Source: an uncultured Bacteroidota bacterium (lineage in GTDB: Bacteria > Bacteroidota > Bacteroidia > 2-12-FULL-35-15). Taken from it: a DNA stretch of 64,000 bases. This document shows, piece by piece, positions 35,804 to 45,800 of this stretch (positions are counted from its first letter, which is position 1; each line of letters starts with the position of its first letter). A program made the translations under genes and the position numbers. The notes under the pieces were generated by a model that did not search any database, was not told where the DNA came from, and saw nothing but the letters and a program-made list of their open reading frames with translations. The stretch is from NCBI GenBank assembly GCA_903847205.1, contig CAINDA010000041.1, forward strand, positions 1 to 64,000. The letters are read 5' to 3'.

Positions 35804-36421
35804 TTATTTTTCAATTGTAACGTATGAACCTTTTGCTCCTGCGATAGAACCCTTTACTATTAAAAGATTTTTTTCAGCAATAACTTTAATAACCTCTAAA
35901 TTTTGAATCTTAACGCGGTCTCCGCCCATTCTTCCGCCCATTCTCATTCCTTTGAATACGCGTGAAGGCCATGATGAAGCGCCTAATGATCCCGGAGCGC
36001 GCAAACGATCGTGCTGTCCGTGAGTTGTTCCGCCGACACCGCCGAAACCGTGACGTTTAACAACACCTTGAAAACCCTTACCTTTTGAAGTTCCTGCGAT
36101 ATCAACAAAATCGCCTTCAGAAAACAATTCAACAGATACAGTTTCACCAAGATTTTTCTCGGTATCAAAGTATTTAAATTCAACAATTTTACGTTTAGGA
36201 GTAGTACCAGCTTTTGCAAAATGACCTTTCATGGCAGAAGAAGTATTCTTTTCTTTCTTTTCGTCGTAAGCCAATTGTACAGAAGCATAACCGTCTTTCT
36301 CCAAGGTTTTTACTTGCGTAACCACGCAAGGACCGGCTTCAATAACTGTGCATGGCATATATTTGCCATTGGCACTGAAAACACTGGTCATTCCAATTTT
36401 TTTACCTATTATTCCAGACAT
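35804..36421 (-). CDS. rplC: 50S ribosomal protein L3
   Basis: 205 residues: [40 protein letters not shown] and [20 protein letters not shown]. The Gln in the THGQH motif is the site methylated by PrmB in other bacteria. It starts 50S assembly and reaches the peptidyl-transferase centre. One base separates its stop from rplD. Confidence 0.98.
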   Translation of the reverse strand: MSGIIGKKIGMTSVFSANGKYMPCTVIEAGPCVVTQVKTLEKDGYASVQLAYDEKKEKNTSSAMKGHFAKAGTTPKRKIVEFKYFDTEKNLGETVSVELFSEGDFVDIAGTSKGKGFQGVVKRHGFGGVGGTTHGQHDRLRAPGSLGASSWPSRVFKGMRMGGRMGGDRVKIQNLEVIKVIAEKNLLIVKGSIAGAKGSYVTIEK

Positions 36422-36468
36422 TATATATTAATTTAAAAGTTTTAAATTTGAAAAGTTAAAAGCTGTTA

Positions 36469-36777
36469 TTACGAAGCTTTAATTTCTACTTCAACACCAC
36501 TTGGCAATTCTAATTTCATTAGTGCATCAACAGTTTTTGATGTAGAGTTGTAGATATCTAACAATCTTTTATAAGAACACAATTGAAACTGCTCGCGTGC
36601 TTTTTTGTTAACATGCGGAGAACGTAATACGGTGTATATTTTTTTGTGAGTCGGCAATGGTATTGGTCCGCTGACAACAGCACCTGTCATTTTCACAGTT
36701 TTTACAATTTTCTCTGCAGACTTGTCAACTAAGTTGAAGTCGTAAGATTTTAGTTTGATTCGGATTTTTTGGCTCAT
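36469..36777 (-). CDS. rpsJ: 30S ribosomal protein S10 (NusE)
   Basis: 102 residues: [40 protein letters not shown] and [17 protein letters not shown]. It works both in the 30S head and, as NusE, in antitermination with NusB and NusG. 26 bp after fusA: the tuf gene found here in many proteobacteria is absent, as in other Bacteroidota. Confidence 0.98.
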   Translation of the reverse strand: MSQKIRIKLKSYDFNLVDKSAEKIVKTVKMTGAVVSGPIPLPTHKKIYTVLRSPHVNKKAREQFQLCSYKRLLDIYNSTSKTVDALMKLELPSGVEVEIKAS

Positions 36778-36803
36778 AGTTTTATATAAAGAACGATTTA
36801 ATA

Positions 36804-38927
36804 TTACACTTTTTCTGCTTTACCTTTTGCTTTTGCAATCACATCATCAGAAGTACTGCGCGGTGCTTCTGCATAATGAGAAAATTCCATTGTTGAAGTT
36901 GCACGTCCGGATGTGATAGTACGCAATGTTGTTACGTAACCAAACATTTCCGACAAAGGCACTTTTGCTTTAATTACCTGTGATCCGGCTCTTGTATCCA
37001 TACCTTCAATAAGGCCTCTGCGTTTATTCAAATCACCCACAACATCACCCATATTATGCTCTGGGGTTAGTACTTCCACTTTCATTATCGGTTCTAACAA
37101 TACAGGTTTAGCTTTTGGCAATGCTTCACGAAAAGCAGTGCGGGCACAAATTTCAAATGACAAAGCATCTGAATCGACATTGTGATAAGAGCCGTCTAAT
37201 AATCTTACTTTTAAGGTATCTACAGGGTAACCTGCAAGTACACCGTTTACCATTGCAGCTCTAAAACCTTTTTCTACAGCTGGAATAAATTCGCGGGGAA
37301 TATTACCGCCGGAAATTTCATTAACAAATTGCAATCCGCCGGCTTTTGTTGTTACATCAAAATCAGCATCAACAGGAGATATAACAACTGAAATATCAGC
37401 AAATTTACCACGGCCGCCGGTCTGTTTTTTATAAACTTCGCGGTGTGAAACAGTAGCATTGATAGTCTCTTTATAAGAAACCTGTGGAGGTCCCTGGTTA
37501 CATTCAACTTTAAATTCGCGCTTTAAACGGTCAAGAATAATTTCTAAGTGTAACTCACCCATACCGCTGATAATAGTCTGTCCGCTGTCAACATCCGTTT
37601 TTACCCGGAAAGTAGGATCTTCTTCAGCAAGTTTCGCTAAAGAAATTCCTAAACGGTCTAAGTCTGCTTGTGTTTTTGGTTCAATAGCAACACCAATAAC
37701 AGGCTCTGGGAAATTCATTGCTTCAAGAATAATAGGATGTTTTTCATCGCAGAGTGTGTCGCCTGTTTTAATATCTTTAAAACCAACAGCCGCTCCGATA
37801 TCACCCGCTTCTATATAGTCAATTGCATTCTGCTTGTTTGCATGCATTTGGAAGATACGTGAAATACGTTCTTTATTGCCGCTACGTGTATTTAATACAT
37901 AAGAACCAGCATCTAAGTGCCCGGCATAAGCACGGAAAAAACACAAACGGCCTACAAAAGGGTCAGTTGCTATTTTAAATGCCAATGCAGTAAAAGGTTC
38001 TTTTGCATCTGGCTTACGAGAAATTTCTTCGCCAGTATCAGGATGAGTTCCAATGATACTTTCTTTATCCATTGGGCTTGGCATTAATTCCATAACCAAG
38101 TCTAACATTGTTTGCACGCCTTTGTTTTTGAAAGCTGATCCACAAACCATCGGTACGATTTTATTTGCAATACATGCTTTACGAAGAGCAGCTAATATTT
38201 CAAGTTCAGAAATTGAAGCAGGATCTTCGAAAAATTTTTCCATTAAAGAATCATCGAATTCAGCAATTGCTTCTAATAATTTGCCTCTCCACTCTTTAGC
38301 TTCTTCAAGCATTTCAGCAGGAATAGGAACTTCTTTAAAAGTCATTCCTTGATCATGCTCATTCCATTCGATACCTCGGAAGTTAATTAAATCAACTACT
38401 CCGGTAAAAGTTTCTTCAGCGCCAATCGGGAGCTGTAAAGGAATTGGATTGCCGCCTAATACTTCTTTAACCTGTTTTACAACAGATAAAAAGTCAGCAC
38501 CGGCACGATCCATTTTATTTACAAACCCTATACGGGTTACATTATAGTTATTTGCTAAACGCCAGTTTGTTTCTGATTGGGGTTCAACACCGTCAACGGC
38601 AGAAAATAAAAATACGAGACCGTCAAGGATACGCAGAGAACGATTAACCTCAACAGTAAAGTCAACGTGACCCGGGGTATCAATGATGTTTACTTTATAT
38701 TGTTCATTTTTGTATTTCCAAAAGCAGGTAGTAGCAGCAGAAGTAATTGTTATACCGCGCTCTTGCTCCTGAACCATCCAATCCATTGTAGCTGCACCGT
38801 CATGCACTTCACCAATTTTATGGTTTACACCGGTGTAGTAAAGAATCCGCTCTGTACAGGTAGTTTTACCTGCATCAATATGAGCCGCAATTCCAATGTT
38901 TCTAGTATATCTTAAATCGTATGACAT
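36804..38927 (-). CDS. fusA: Elongation factor G
   Basis: 707 residues. GTPase motifs are visible: AHIDAGKTT (G1), [12 protein letters not shown] (G2), DTPGHVDF (G3) and NKMDRAGAD (G4). Domain II starts after [15 protein letters not shown] and domain IV has [15 protein letters not shown]. The C-terminal domain contains [20 protein letters not shown]. It drives tRNA-mRNA translocation. Length and motifs are those of the canonical EF-G. It is encoded between rpsG and rpsJ, with 114 bp to rpsG containing an array. Confidence 0.98.
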   Translation of the reverse strand: MSYDLRYTRNIGIAAHIDAGKTTCTERILYYTGVNHKIGEVHDGAATMDWMVQEQERGITITSAATTCFWKYKNEQYKVNIIDTPGHVDFTVEVNRSLRILDGLVFLFSAVDGVEPQSETNWRLANNYNVTRIGFVNKMDRAGADFLSVVKQVKEVLGGNPIPLQLPIGAEETFTGVVDLINFRGIEWNEHDQGMTFKEVPIPAEMLEEAKEWRGKLLEAIAEFDDSLMEKFFEDPASISELEILAALRKACIANKIVPMVCGSAFKNKGVQTMLDLVMELMPSPMDKESIIGTHPDTGEEISRKPDAKEPFTALAFKIATDPFVGRLCFFRAYAGHLDAGSYVLNTRSGNKERISRIFQMHANKQNAIDYIEAGDIGAAVGFKDIKTGDTLCDEKHPIILEAMNFPEPVIGVAIEPKTQADLDRLGISLAKLAEEDPTFRVKTDVDSGQTIISGMGELHLEIILDRLKREFKVECNQGPPQVSYKETINATVSHREVYKKQTGGRGKFADISVVISPVDADFDVTTKAGGLQFVNEISGGNIPREFIPAVEKGFRAAMVNGVLAGYPVDTLKVRLLDGSYHNVDSDALSFEICARTAFREALPKAKPVLLEPIMKVEVLTPEHNMGDVVGDLNKRRGLIEGMDTRAGSQVIKAKVPLSEMFGYVTTLRTITSGRATSTMEFSHYAEAPRSTSDDVIAKAKGKAEKV

Positions 38928-38939
38928 TTTTTTTGTTAT

Positions 38940-39056
38940 AAATTCTAATTTCTAAATCTTAAACACTTAAATCCAACTTTCATCCTAAATTCTATTACTA
39001 AATTTTTAGAATTTAGATATTAGATTTTAGAATTTTCTTTTCTAAAATCTAAAATG
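38940..39056. repeat. Spacer inverted word array (rpsG-fusA), reaches into rpsG
   Basis: Left AAATTCTAATTTCTAAATCT at 38940-38959 and CCTAAATTCTATTACTAAAT. Right AGAATTTAGATATTAG, ATTTTAGAATTTTC, TAAAATCTAAAAT. The last word contains the rpsG stop codon at 39042-39044 and overlaps its last codons. Confidence 0.65.
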
Positions 39057-39509
39057 AGAGAATGCTTTATTGGCCTCAGCCATTTTATGCACATCTTCTT
39101 TCTTTTTAAAAGCAGCGCCTTCTTCTTTAGCCGCAGCAATTATTTCACCGGCTAATTTAGCACTCATAGATTTTTCATTTCTCTTGCGGGCATATAATAT
39201 CATCCATTTGATACCCATTGATGTTTTTCTCTCAGGGCGGATTTCACTTGGGATTTGAAATGTAGCTCCTCCAACTCTGCGGCTGCGAACCTCAACAGCC
39301 GGTGTAATATTACTCAAAGCTTTTTTGAACATTTCTATTCCGTCTTGTTCTGTTTTTTTATGAATAATGTCGATTGCATCATAAAAAACATCGTAAGATG
39401 TGCTTTTTTTACCATCATACATTAGGTTGTTTACAAAACGCGTAACGAGCAGGTCGTTAAATTTTGGATCGGGTAAAAGAATTCTTTTTTTTGCTTTGGT
39501 CTTTCTCAT
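39042..39509 (-). CDS. rpsG: 30S ribosomal protein S7
   Basis: 155 residues: [40 protein letters not shown] and [20 protein letters not shown]. It is the main organiser of the 30S head and binds mRNA and E-site tRNA. Normal length. The last codons (HFRF and stop) read ATTTTAGATTTTAG in DNA, the same word as the spacer array that follows. 105 bp after rpsL. Confidence 0.98.
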   Translation of the reverse strand: MRKTKAKKRILLPDPKFNDLLVTRFVNNLMYDGKKSTSYDVFYDAIDIIHKKTEQDGIEMFKKALSNITPAVEVRSRRVGGATFQIPSEIRPERKTSMGIKWMILYARKRNEKSMSAKLAGEIIAAAKEEGAAFKKKEDVHKMAEANKAFSHFRF

Positions 39510-39515
39510 TGTTAA

Positions 39516-39549
39516 ACGAATTACGAATTTTAGACGAATTACGAATTTT
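39516..39549. repeat. 18-bp direct repeat in rpsL-rpsG spacer
   Basis: ACGAATTACGAATTTT occurs at 39516-39531 and again at 39534-39549. The word itself is a doubled ACGAATT. Confidence 0.7.
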
Positions 39550-39614
39550 TGTTTATTTATTTCCGCTGATGGCCTTACCTTTCTAATAAAATGGAAGGCA
39601 GTGCCGTGTTATTT

Positions 39615-40031
39615 TTATTTCTTTTTAGCCGGGGCTGCAGGTGCCGCACCCTTTGCTCCTGCTTTTGGTTTTTTAGTTCCGTACTTTGAACGTCTTTGAT
39701 TACGGCCGGCAACCCCTGAAGTATCAAGTGCTCCGCGTACAATATGGTAACGTACGCCTGGCAGATCTTTTACTCTTCCGCCGCGGATTAATACAATAGA
39801 GTGTTCTTGCAAGTTATGGCCTTCACCCGGAATGTAAGCATTCACTTCTTTTTTGTTTGTTAAACGCACCCTCGCAACTTTTCTCATTGCAGAATTTGGT
39901 TTTTTAGGGGTTGTTGTGTAAACACGAATACATACTCCTCGTTTTTGAGGGCATGAATCTAGTGCTGCGGACTTGCTTTTGTTATCGGCTTTTACTCTTC
40001 CTTTACGAACTAACTGCGATATTGTAGGCAT
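39615..40031 (-). CDS. rpsL: 30S ribosomal protein S12
   Basis: 138 residues: [40 protein letters not shown] and [20 protein letters not shown]. The two Lys of KKPNSA and GRVKDLPG are the positions where streptomycin-resistance changes occur in other bacteria; both are wild type. A short Ala/Lys/Pro tail ([16 protein letters not shown]) extends the core. It is the first gene of the supercluster, behind the promoter at 40101. Confidence 0.98.
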   Translation of the reverse strand: MPTISQLVRKGRVKADNKSKSAALDSCPQKRGVCIRVYTTTPKKPNSAMRKVARVRLTNKKEVNAYIPGEGHNLQEHSIVLIRGGRVKDLPGVRYHIVRGALDTSGVAGRNQRRSKYGTKKPKAGAKGAAPAAPAKKK

Positions 40032-40079
40032 CTTTTTTGTATTAAATTTTTATCAATTTCCTGTATGAATAAAACAAAC

Positions 40080-40096
40080 CCCGCTCTTTTTGCGGG
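40080..40096 (-). promoter_or_regulatory. 5' leader hairpin of the ribosomal operon
   Basis: CCCGC (40080-40084) and GCGGG (40092-40096) pair around a 7-base loop. On the minus-strand transcript it would lie at or within a few bases of the predicted 5' end, about 50 nt upstream of the rpsL start. Confidence 0.5.
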
Positions 40097-40100
40097 AGGG

Positions 40101-40131
40101 CAAAGGTATGAAATATTTATTATAAACAACA
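40101..40131 (-). promoter_or_regulatory. Promoter of the rpsL-rplQ supercluster
   Basis: On the minus strand TACCTTTG (40108-40101) matches the Bacteroidota -7 box TAnnTTTG. TTG words lie 18 and 21 bases upstream (TTGTTG), at the -33 position. The start site would fall near 40096. Confidence 0.7.
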
Positions 40132-40621
40132 AGCGGTTGAAAAAAAATATTTTATTTATTAATTACTAAAGATTGTAAATGGGTATAAGGTTGTAAGTTC
40201 CTTTAATGATGGGCTGTTTGAGGTTGAAAAATAAAACGAAATAGAATAAAATTTTTGCAATTATTTCTTAAAAGTTGATATATTTTAAGAAATTCATCTC
40301 ACATCATCAAAATATATCTTCTCTTAATTCATACTATATAATGAAAATGTGAGATGATTAAAAGAATTGTTTTTTTGTTTTTATTGAGAAGGATGAGCAG
40401 AGCAAATAAAGGATGAATTATTCTTGAAAATATTTTTTTCAGAATTCTGAAACTCTTTATAAATTAAATGTATTTATGGCACTAACCGGCGTCTTTAATT
40501 TAAAAGGTAAGGTGCATAATAGGCATAACAGCAGCATTTTTTAATGTTTGCAGTAAAGTATTTTATTTTAAAAAAATATTTAGAGAATTTGCGGAATTAA
40601 AATGGAACAAAAAAGCTTATT

Positions 40622-41308
40622 TTACAATACATTCAGCCTGTTTATCAAAGCTTTTCTGCTGCCTCTGCTAATAGGGATAGTTTTTTTGTTTACAACAAGT
40701 TTTTTTTCTTCAACTTTGGTTATTTTATCAACTCTTACGATATAAGAATTATGGACCCGAATAAAATCATTGGTTGAGAGCCTGCCCATCATGTTTTTCA
40801 TGGAAGAATGTACAACATACCTTTCCTTGAAAGTATGAATAGCAACATAATCAATCAAAGCTTCAATCAAAAAAATATCCTGAGGATTAATATTTATTAG
40901 TACTGAATTTGTTTTTAAATAGAGGGAATCATTAGCACTTCCATTATTATTTGAATAGTGTATTTTTTTTGCTTTAGAAACAGCTTTTAAAAATCTAGAA
41001 CTGCTTACTGGTTTAATAATGAAATCGCATATATCACGATCGAATGCTTCAGAAGCAGATTCTTTGTCAGACGTAATCATAATAACCTGCGGTTTATTTC
41101 CGATAAGGGTTTCCAGAAACTCCATGCCAGTCATTCCCGGCATTTTGTTATCCAAAAAAATCAAGTCGATTTTTTTTTTATTTAGAATATTAGAAGCCTC
41201 AATTGCAGAGTTGCATTTTTTTACTAGATTCAAAAAATTAGTTTGTTTAACTAATTTTCCCATCAGATTTAAAGTAATTTCGTCATCGTCAACAATAATA
41301 CAGTTCAT
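40622..41308 (-). CDS. LytTR-family response regulator, copy 1
   Basis: 228 residues from MNCIIVDDDEITLNLMGKL. Receiver domain (about 1-120) with acidic DDD at 7-9, phosphoacceptor Asp53 in IFLDNKMPGMTG, and Lys in DFIIKPVSSSRF. LytTR DNA-binding domain (about 130-228): DIFLIEALIDYVAIHTFKER and FIRVHNSYIVRVDKI. It is a close tandem paralogue of the product of 41507-42199. I chose the start at 41308 by alignment with that copy; a longer frame to 41386 lies in a word array. Likely output regulator of the upstream hybrid kinase/Hpt pair. Confidence 0.9.
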   Translation of the reverse strand: MNCIIVDDDEITLNLMGKLVKQTNFLNLVKKCNSAIEASNILNKKKIDLIFLDNKMPGMTGMEFLETLIGNKPQVIMITSDKESASEAFDRDICDFIIKPVSSSRFLKAVSKAKKIHYSNNNGSANDSLYLKTNSVLININPQDIFLIEALIDYVAIHTFKERYVVHSSMKNMMGRLSTNDFIRVHNSYIVRVDKITKVEEKKLVVNKKTIPISRGSRKALINRLNVL

Positions 41309-41312
41309 TTTT

Positions 41313-41377
41313 GAGAATTTGAGAATTTGAAAATTTTGTAACGCTTTATTAAATAAGGAGATTTTCAAATATAATTT
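41313..41377. repeat. Word array upstream of LytTR copy 1
   Basis: GAGAATTTGAGAATTTGAAA at 41313-41332 and an inverted partner AGATTTTCAAATATAATTT at 41359-41377: the same family as in the ribosomal spacers, but outside that cluster. Confidence 0.55.
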
Positions 41378-41506
41378 ATTTATCAAAAATAATCCAGAAA
41401 ACGGAGCGCTTGGAGGAATTTCGATAGTCTTCCGTAAAGAAGCGGCAGTTGGTTAATAAGGTGCCGTAATCAGTTTGTGGGTAAGGGCAAAAAAATAGAT
41501 AATTTA

Positions 41507-42199
41507 TTAAAGCAATTTAAGCCTGTTCATCAAATCTTTATGGTTGCTCCTGCTGATTGGAATACTTCTTTTGTTTACAACGACTGTGTTGTCTTCAATA
41601 GCAGTGATTTTATCAATTCTGACAATGTAAGAATTGTGAATCCGAAAAAAATCATGAGCCGAAAGTTTGGCTTTAATCTCTTTCATTGTAGAATGTACAA
41701 TATATTTATGAGTGAACGTATGAACAGCAACATAATCTACCAATGCTTCAATCAAAAAAATATCGTGTGCATTTATTTTCTGTAAAACTGAATCAACTTT
41801 TGCGAAAATTGCATCGTCATCGGCAATATAACGATCGGCTTCGAATATTTTTTTTGCTTTTGAAACTGCTTTTAAAAATCGTGCTTGTGTTATTGGTTTT
41901 ACAATAAAATCGCAGACATCGAAATCATAAGCATCAACAGCAAATTCTTTATTTGATGTAATCATTATTACAATTGGTTTTTTCTCAGAAAAAGAATTAA
42001 GCAACTCAATCCCGGTCATTCCGGGCATCATTACATCCAAAAAAACTAAATCTATTTTTTCCTTCAGCAATGTATTTGACGCTTCAACAGCTGTGCTGCA
42101 GGTTTTTACAATATTCAAAAAATCCGACTGCTTAGCCAATGTTTCTACCAGATGTAAAACCAGTTCATCATCATCAACAATAATACAATTCATTTTCAT
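41507..42199 (-). CDS. LytTR-family response regulator, copy 2
   Basis: 230 residues: MKMNCIIVDDDELVLHLVET at the start, phosphoacceptor Asp55 in VFLDVMMPGMTG and DFIVKPITQARFLKAVSKAK. LytTR domain: IFLIEALVDYVAVHTFTHKY, FFRIHNSYIVRIDKI, VVVNKRSIPISRSNHK. More than half of its residues match copy 1, indicating gene duplication. It is 198 bp upstream of copy 1 and 221 bp downstream of the Hpt gene. Expected to bind DNA when phosphorylated. The target promoters are unknown. Confidence 0.9.
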   Translation of the reverse strand: MKMNCIIVDDDELVLHLVETLAKQSDFLNIVKTCSTAVEASNTLLKEKIDLVFLDVMMPGMTGIELLNSFSEKKPIVIMITSNKEFAVDAYDFDVCDFIVKPITQARFLKAVSKAKKIFEADRYIADDDAIFAKVDSVLQKINAHDIFLIEALVDYVAVHTFTHKYIVHSTMKEIKAKLSAHDFFRIHNSYIVRIDKITAIEDNTVVVNKRSIPISRSNHKDLMNRLKLL

Positions 42200-42420
42200 A
42201 AGGAATTTCGGTGTTTTATATGTTTTTATTCTTCTTTTAAATACAATTACCTATTTGTAATAAAGTAGAAAAGTAATTTGGTTTTGCGAAGGTATAAAAA
42301 TTAATAGTTCAAAAGTATGATTTTTTTTAATTTGATAAGAATCGTCTAAAGAATTTTTTTTGCCTTAGATAAACATAAACAAAAAAATTGATTGCAAAAA
42401 ATTGGTTTAGGGTGAGCTGG

Positions 42421-42813
42421 TTAGCTTTTCATTATTTCAGAAAACCTGCTTAATTCTTTTTCCAGCTCCTTATAAACCTCATTAAATTCTGTTTCAATTT
42501 CAAGTAATAAAGAAGGCATTAAATCAAGATGTTTTTGATATTTACAATTATCTTCAATTTGTTTAGCGGCATCTAAAATTTCTTTTTTAATACCCATAGT
42601 TTGAATATTTGATTTTATTTTATGGGCATGTTCCCCCAGATTATGCCAATCGGCTGCAATTAAAAATTTATTCATTTCTTCAATCGACTGGGGTACTTTT
42701 TTCAAAAATAATTGAATCATCTCTTTCATAAACTTAGGGTTATCAGGAGAAATACTTTTCAAATAATCTAAATTGCAGAATTTCATTTCAATTGAATTTT
42801 TTGTGTTTATCAT
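42421..42813 (-). CDS. Hpt-domain phosphotransfer protein
   Basis: 130 residues as called here. A single Hpt four-helix domain: LDYLKSISPDNPKFMKEMIQ, then ADWHNLGEHAHKIKSNIQTM with the phosphoacceptor His in HAHKIKS. It relays phosphate from the receiver domain of the hybrid kinase to response regulators. The longest frame reaches 42867 but starts with TTG; ATG codons at 42813 and 42786 are better candidates, and the latter fits family starts. It follows the kinase gene by 64 bp. Confidence 0.85.
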   Translation of the reverse strand: MINTKNSIEMKFCNLDYLKSISPDNPKFMKEMIQLFLKKVPQSIEEMNKFLIAADWHNLGEHAHKIKSNIQTMGIKKEILDAAKQIEDNCKYQKHLDLMPSLLLEIETEFNEVYKELEKELSRFSEIMKS

Positions 42814-42877
42814 CTTGTCAATCTTACTAAAGTGATTTTTTGATTTTTTTATAAACAGATAAATCAAAATCTGTCAG

Positions 42878-45800
42878 CTAAGATAGTGCTTTAATATTTT
42901 TGTTTTTTTTAACCGAACTAATAATTTTATTCAGCAGGTCAGCCTGATTAAAAGGCTTATAAACAAAATCATTCATTCCTGCCTTCGTATATTTTTCCAA
43001 ATCTGCGTTCGATGTATCAGCGGTGATAACAATAATAGGGATAGAAGCTTTGGGCTCAGCCATTTTACTTCTGATATGCTGGGTGGCCTCAATACCGTCC
43101 ATTATGGGCATTCTTAAATCCATCAAAATTAAATCGTAATTATTTTTTTCTAAAAAATCAATTGCTATTTTGCCGTTATCTGCGGTATCAACTTCAAAAC
43201 CGAATTGTTTTAAAATGGTTTGTGCAAGCAGTTGATTGATGTCATTATCTTCTGCCAATAATATTTTTAATGGTCCCAGCTGTTTGAGTTCTTCGGTATT
43301 GAGGCCAATTTCATCAGGTGCAGTAATTTCATCTGCCGAAGATAGTTTTAAAGGTAAAATAACAGTAAAAGTACTTCCTTCATTCAATTTACTTTGTACA
43401 TGGATAGTGCCGTTCATCAAGCCGACTAATTTTTTTACAATGCTCAATCCTAATCCTGTACCGCCGTATTTACGTGTAGTATCTTTATTAGCTTGTATAA
43501 ATGGTTCAAATATTGTTTCCAGCTTTTCTTCAGGGATTCCAATGCCAGTATCTGAGATATTGAATTTAATATTTATTTTTTCATCATTATTTTTAAAATC
43601 AAGAGGGGCTTCATTTAGTTCACTTATATTGATGTTAATTTCGCCTCCATAATTGGAGAATTTTTTTGCATTGCTTATCAGATTCATTAGAATCTGATAA
43701 ATTCGGACAGGATCTCCAATCAATATCTTTGGAATATTTTTGTCAAATTGTAAAAATATTCGCAGCCCTTTCTCTTTAAACTGAAGCTTAAAAGTATCGT
43801 GAAGGCCGTTTATCAATTCTGTTAAATTAAATTCGGTTTGTTCGACTGTCATCTGCCCGGCTTCCATTTTTGATAAATCAAGAATATCATTGATCAGAAC
43901 CATTAAAATATTACTTGAGATTTTAATAGCTTCCAGCTGCTCTTTTTGTTTTTCAGGATAATCATTTTCCAGCAGTAATTTAGTGAAGCCGATTATTCCA
44001 TTTAGAGGGGTTCGTATTTCATGGCTCATGTTTGATAAAAACTCTTCTTTTGAGTTTGCTAATCTCTCAGCTTGTTCTTTTGCAAAAATAAGTTCTTGTT
44101 CGGCTTGTTTTTTTTCAGTGATGTCTTGCGAAATTCCTAAAAGATATTTTGGTTTTCCGTTGGTATCTAAAATCGAAATTTTTTGTGTGTGTAATATTCT
44201 CTGTCCATGAAATTTTGTTTGAATTGTTTCTTCCGGAATATCAATTACACTGTCGCTTTTAAGTACCTCCCTGTCCTTTTTTGTGAAAAAATCAGCTTCT
44301 GATTTCGGAAAAAAGTCGTAATCATTTTTATTTATTATTTCTTCTCTGCTTATACCGGTTAATTTTTCGCCTGCCTTATTAATTCTAATAAAGCGAAGCT
44401 CCTCTGCGTCTTTTACAAAAATCATACTTGGAATATTTTCGAGAATGTTTGCAATAAATGCCTCGTTTTCTTTCAAAACATTTTCCGAATTTATTCTTTC
44501 TGTGATATCGCGTGCAACCCCCATTACAGATGTAATATTGCCATCTAAATCCCTCAGAGGAACTAAATTTGTTCCAAGCCATTTTAAATGCGAACCAAGT
44601 TTAGTTTGATTTTCGATATAATCAGACTGGCCGTTTTGGAAAATTTGTTTCAGGCTTTCCCATTGACGCTGAGAATCAGTTGATGGAAACAATTCAGTCA
44701 TTTGTTTCCCAGCCAAAAATTCAGACGAATGCCCCAATTCCCTTGCTGCAAAATCATTCAGATAATCAATTGTTCCTTTTGGGCTGATGATAAAAACCAT
44801 ATCTTCGGAGGCTTCAGCCAAAGTGCGGTATCGTAATTCGCTTTGGAGGAGAATATCTTCATCTTTTTTTCTCTGGGTTATATCCTGCACTGTTCCCTTT
44901 ATCCCTATTGTCTTACCATACGTGTCCTTTATTGTCTGTCCAATACCTAATACATATTTAATATCTTTATTATTGCAAATTACTCTGTGCTCATAATTAA
45001 ATCCATGGCCAGTTTCAAGTGCATTTTTCATCACTGCATCAAGTCTTGGAATATCATCAGGATGAATTTTAATCCTGTAAGCATTATAGAGTTTATCCGG
45101 AGGAGTTTTCTCTAATTCAAAAATACGGTAATGTTCTTTCGACCATGTTAATTCCATATCAGGCAGCGTTAATTCCCAGCTGCCTATTTTAGCAAGCTCC
45201 TGAGCATCATTCAGCTGTTTTTCATTTTTTATAAGCAGCTCTTCTGATTTTTTACGTTCTGAAATATCGCGTGTGTTTACCACCAACCCTGTAATATTCC
45301 CTCCTTCATCAAAAGTAAAATTAGCAGATGATTCTACCCAGCAATAACTTCCGTCCTTTCTTTTATGTCTAAATAAAGTATATTCAATTGAATTGCGGTT
45401 ATGCATCGCCGTGTATCTGTTTTTTACATAAAGATAATCTTCAGGATGAATAAAATCTGAGGCCGGTTTGCCGATTAAATCTGAAGGTTCATAACCAAGA
45501 GTACGCTTTACGGAATCGGAAACATATATGTAGTTCAAATTTAAATCGTGAAGCGAAATAATATCAGTAGCATTTTTCGCCAAAAGACTGAATTTTGCTT
45601 CACTCTCTTTAAGGGCATCTTCAATAAGTTTGCGTCCGTTTATATATTTTTCGGCACACATCAGAATAAAAGAAAAGGTTAAAAATACTGACATTAGATA
45701 AAACGTTATGTAAGAAAAACCCTGCACTGGATGAGGGCCAAAAGGCGCCTGATTTGGATCTGTATCCCAAAAAAGCGAATTGATACATCTAATAGTAATA

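Larger units (their letters stand above)
40032..40621. other. 590-bp region between the phosphorelay and ribosomal genes
   Basis: No gene. It holds the rpsL promoter and leader hairpin (40080-40131), an 11-bp stem ATTTCTTAAAA/TTTTAAGAAAT (40263-40293), and TCATCTCACAT (40294-40304) inverted at 40347-40357. Beyond these the sequence is plain AT-rich. Confidence 0.6.

Noticed and set aside
35173-35814. Longer rplD starting at 35814
   Set aside because: It would overlap rplC by 11 bp. The ATG at 35802 gives the usual L4 N-terminus.
36778-36803. Deletion of tuf between fusA and rpsJ
   Set aside because: Bacteroidota normally lack tuf at this place, so nothing is missing.
40622-41386. Longer LytTR copy 1 starting at 41386
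   Set aside because: The extra 26 residues come from the word array. Copy 2 begins at the equivalent of 41308.
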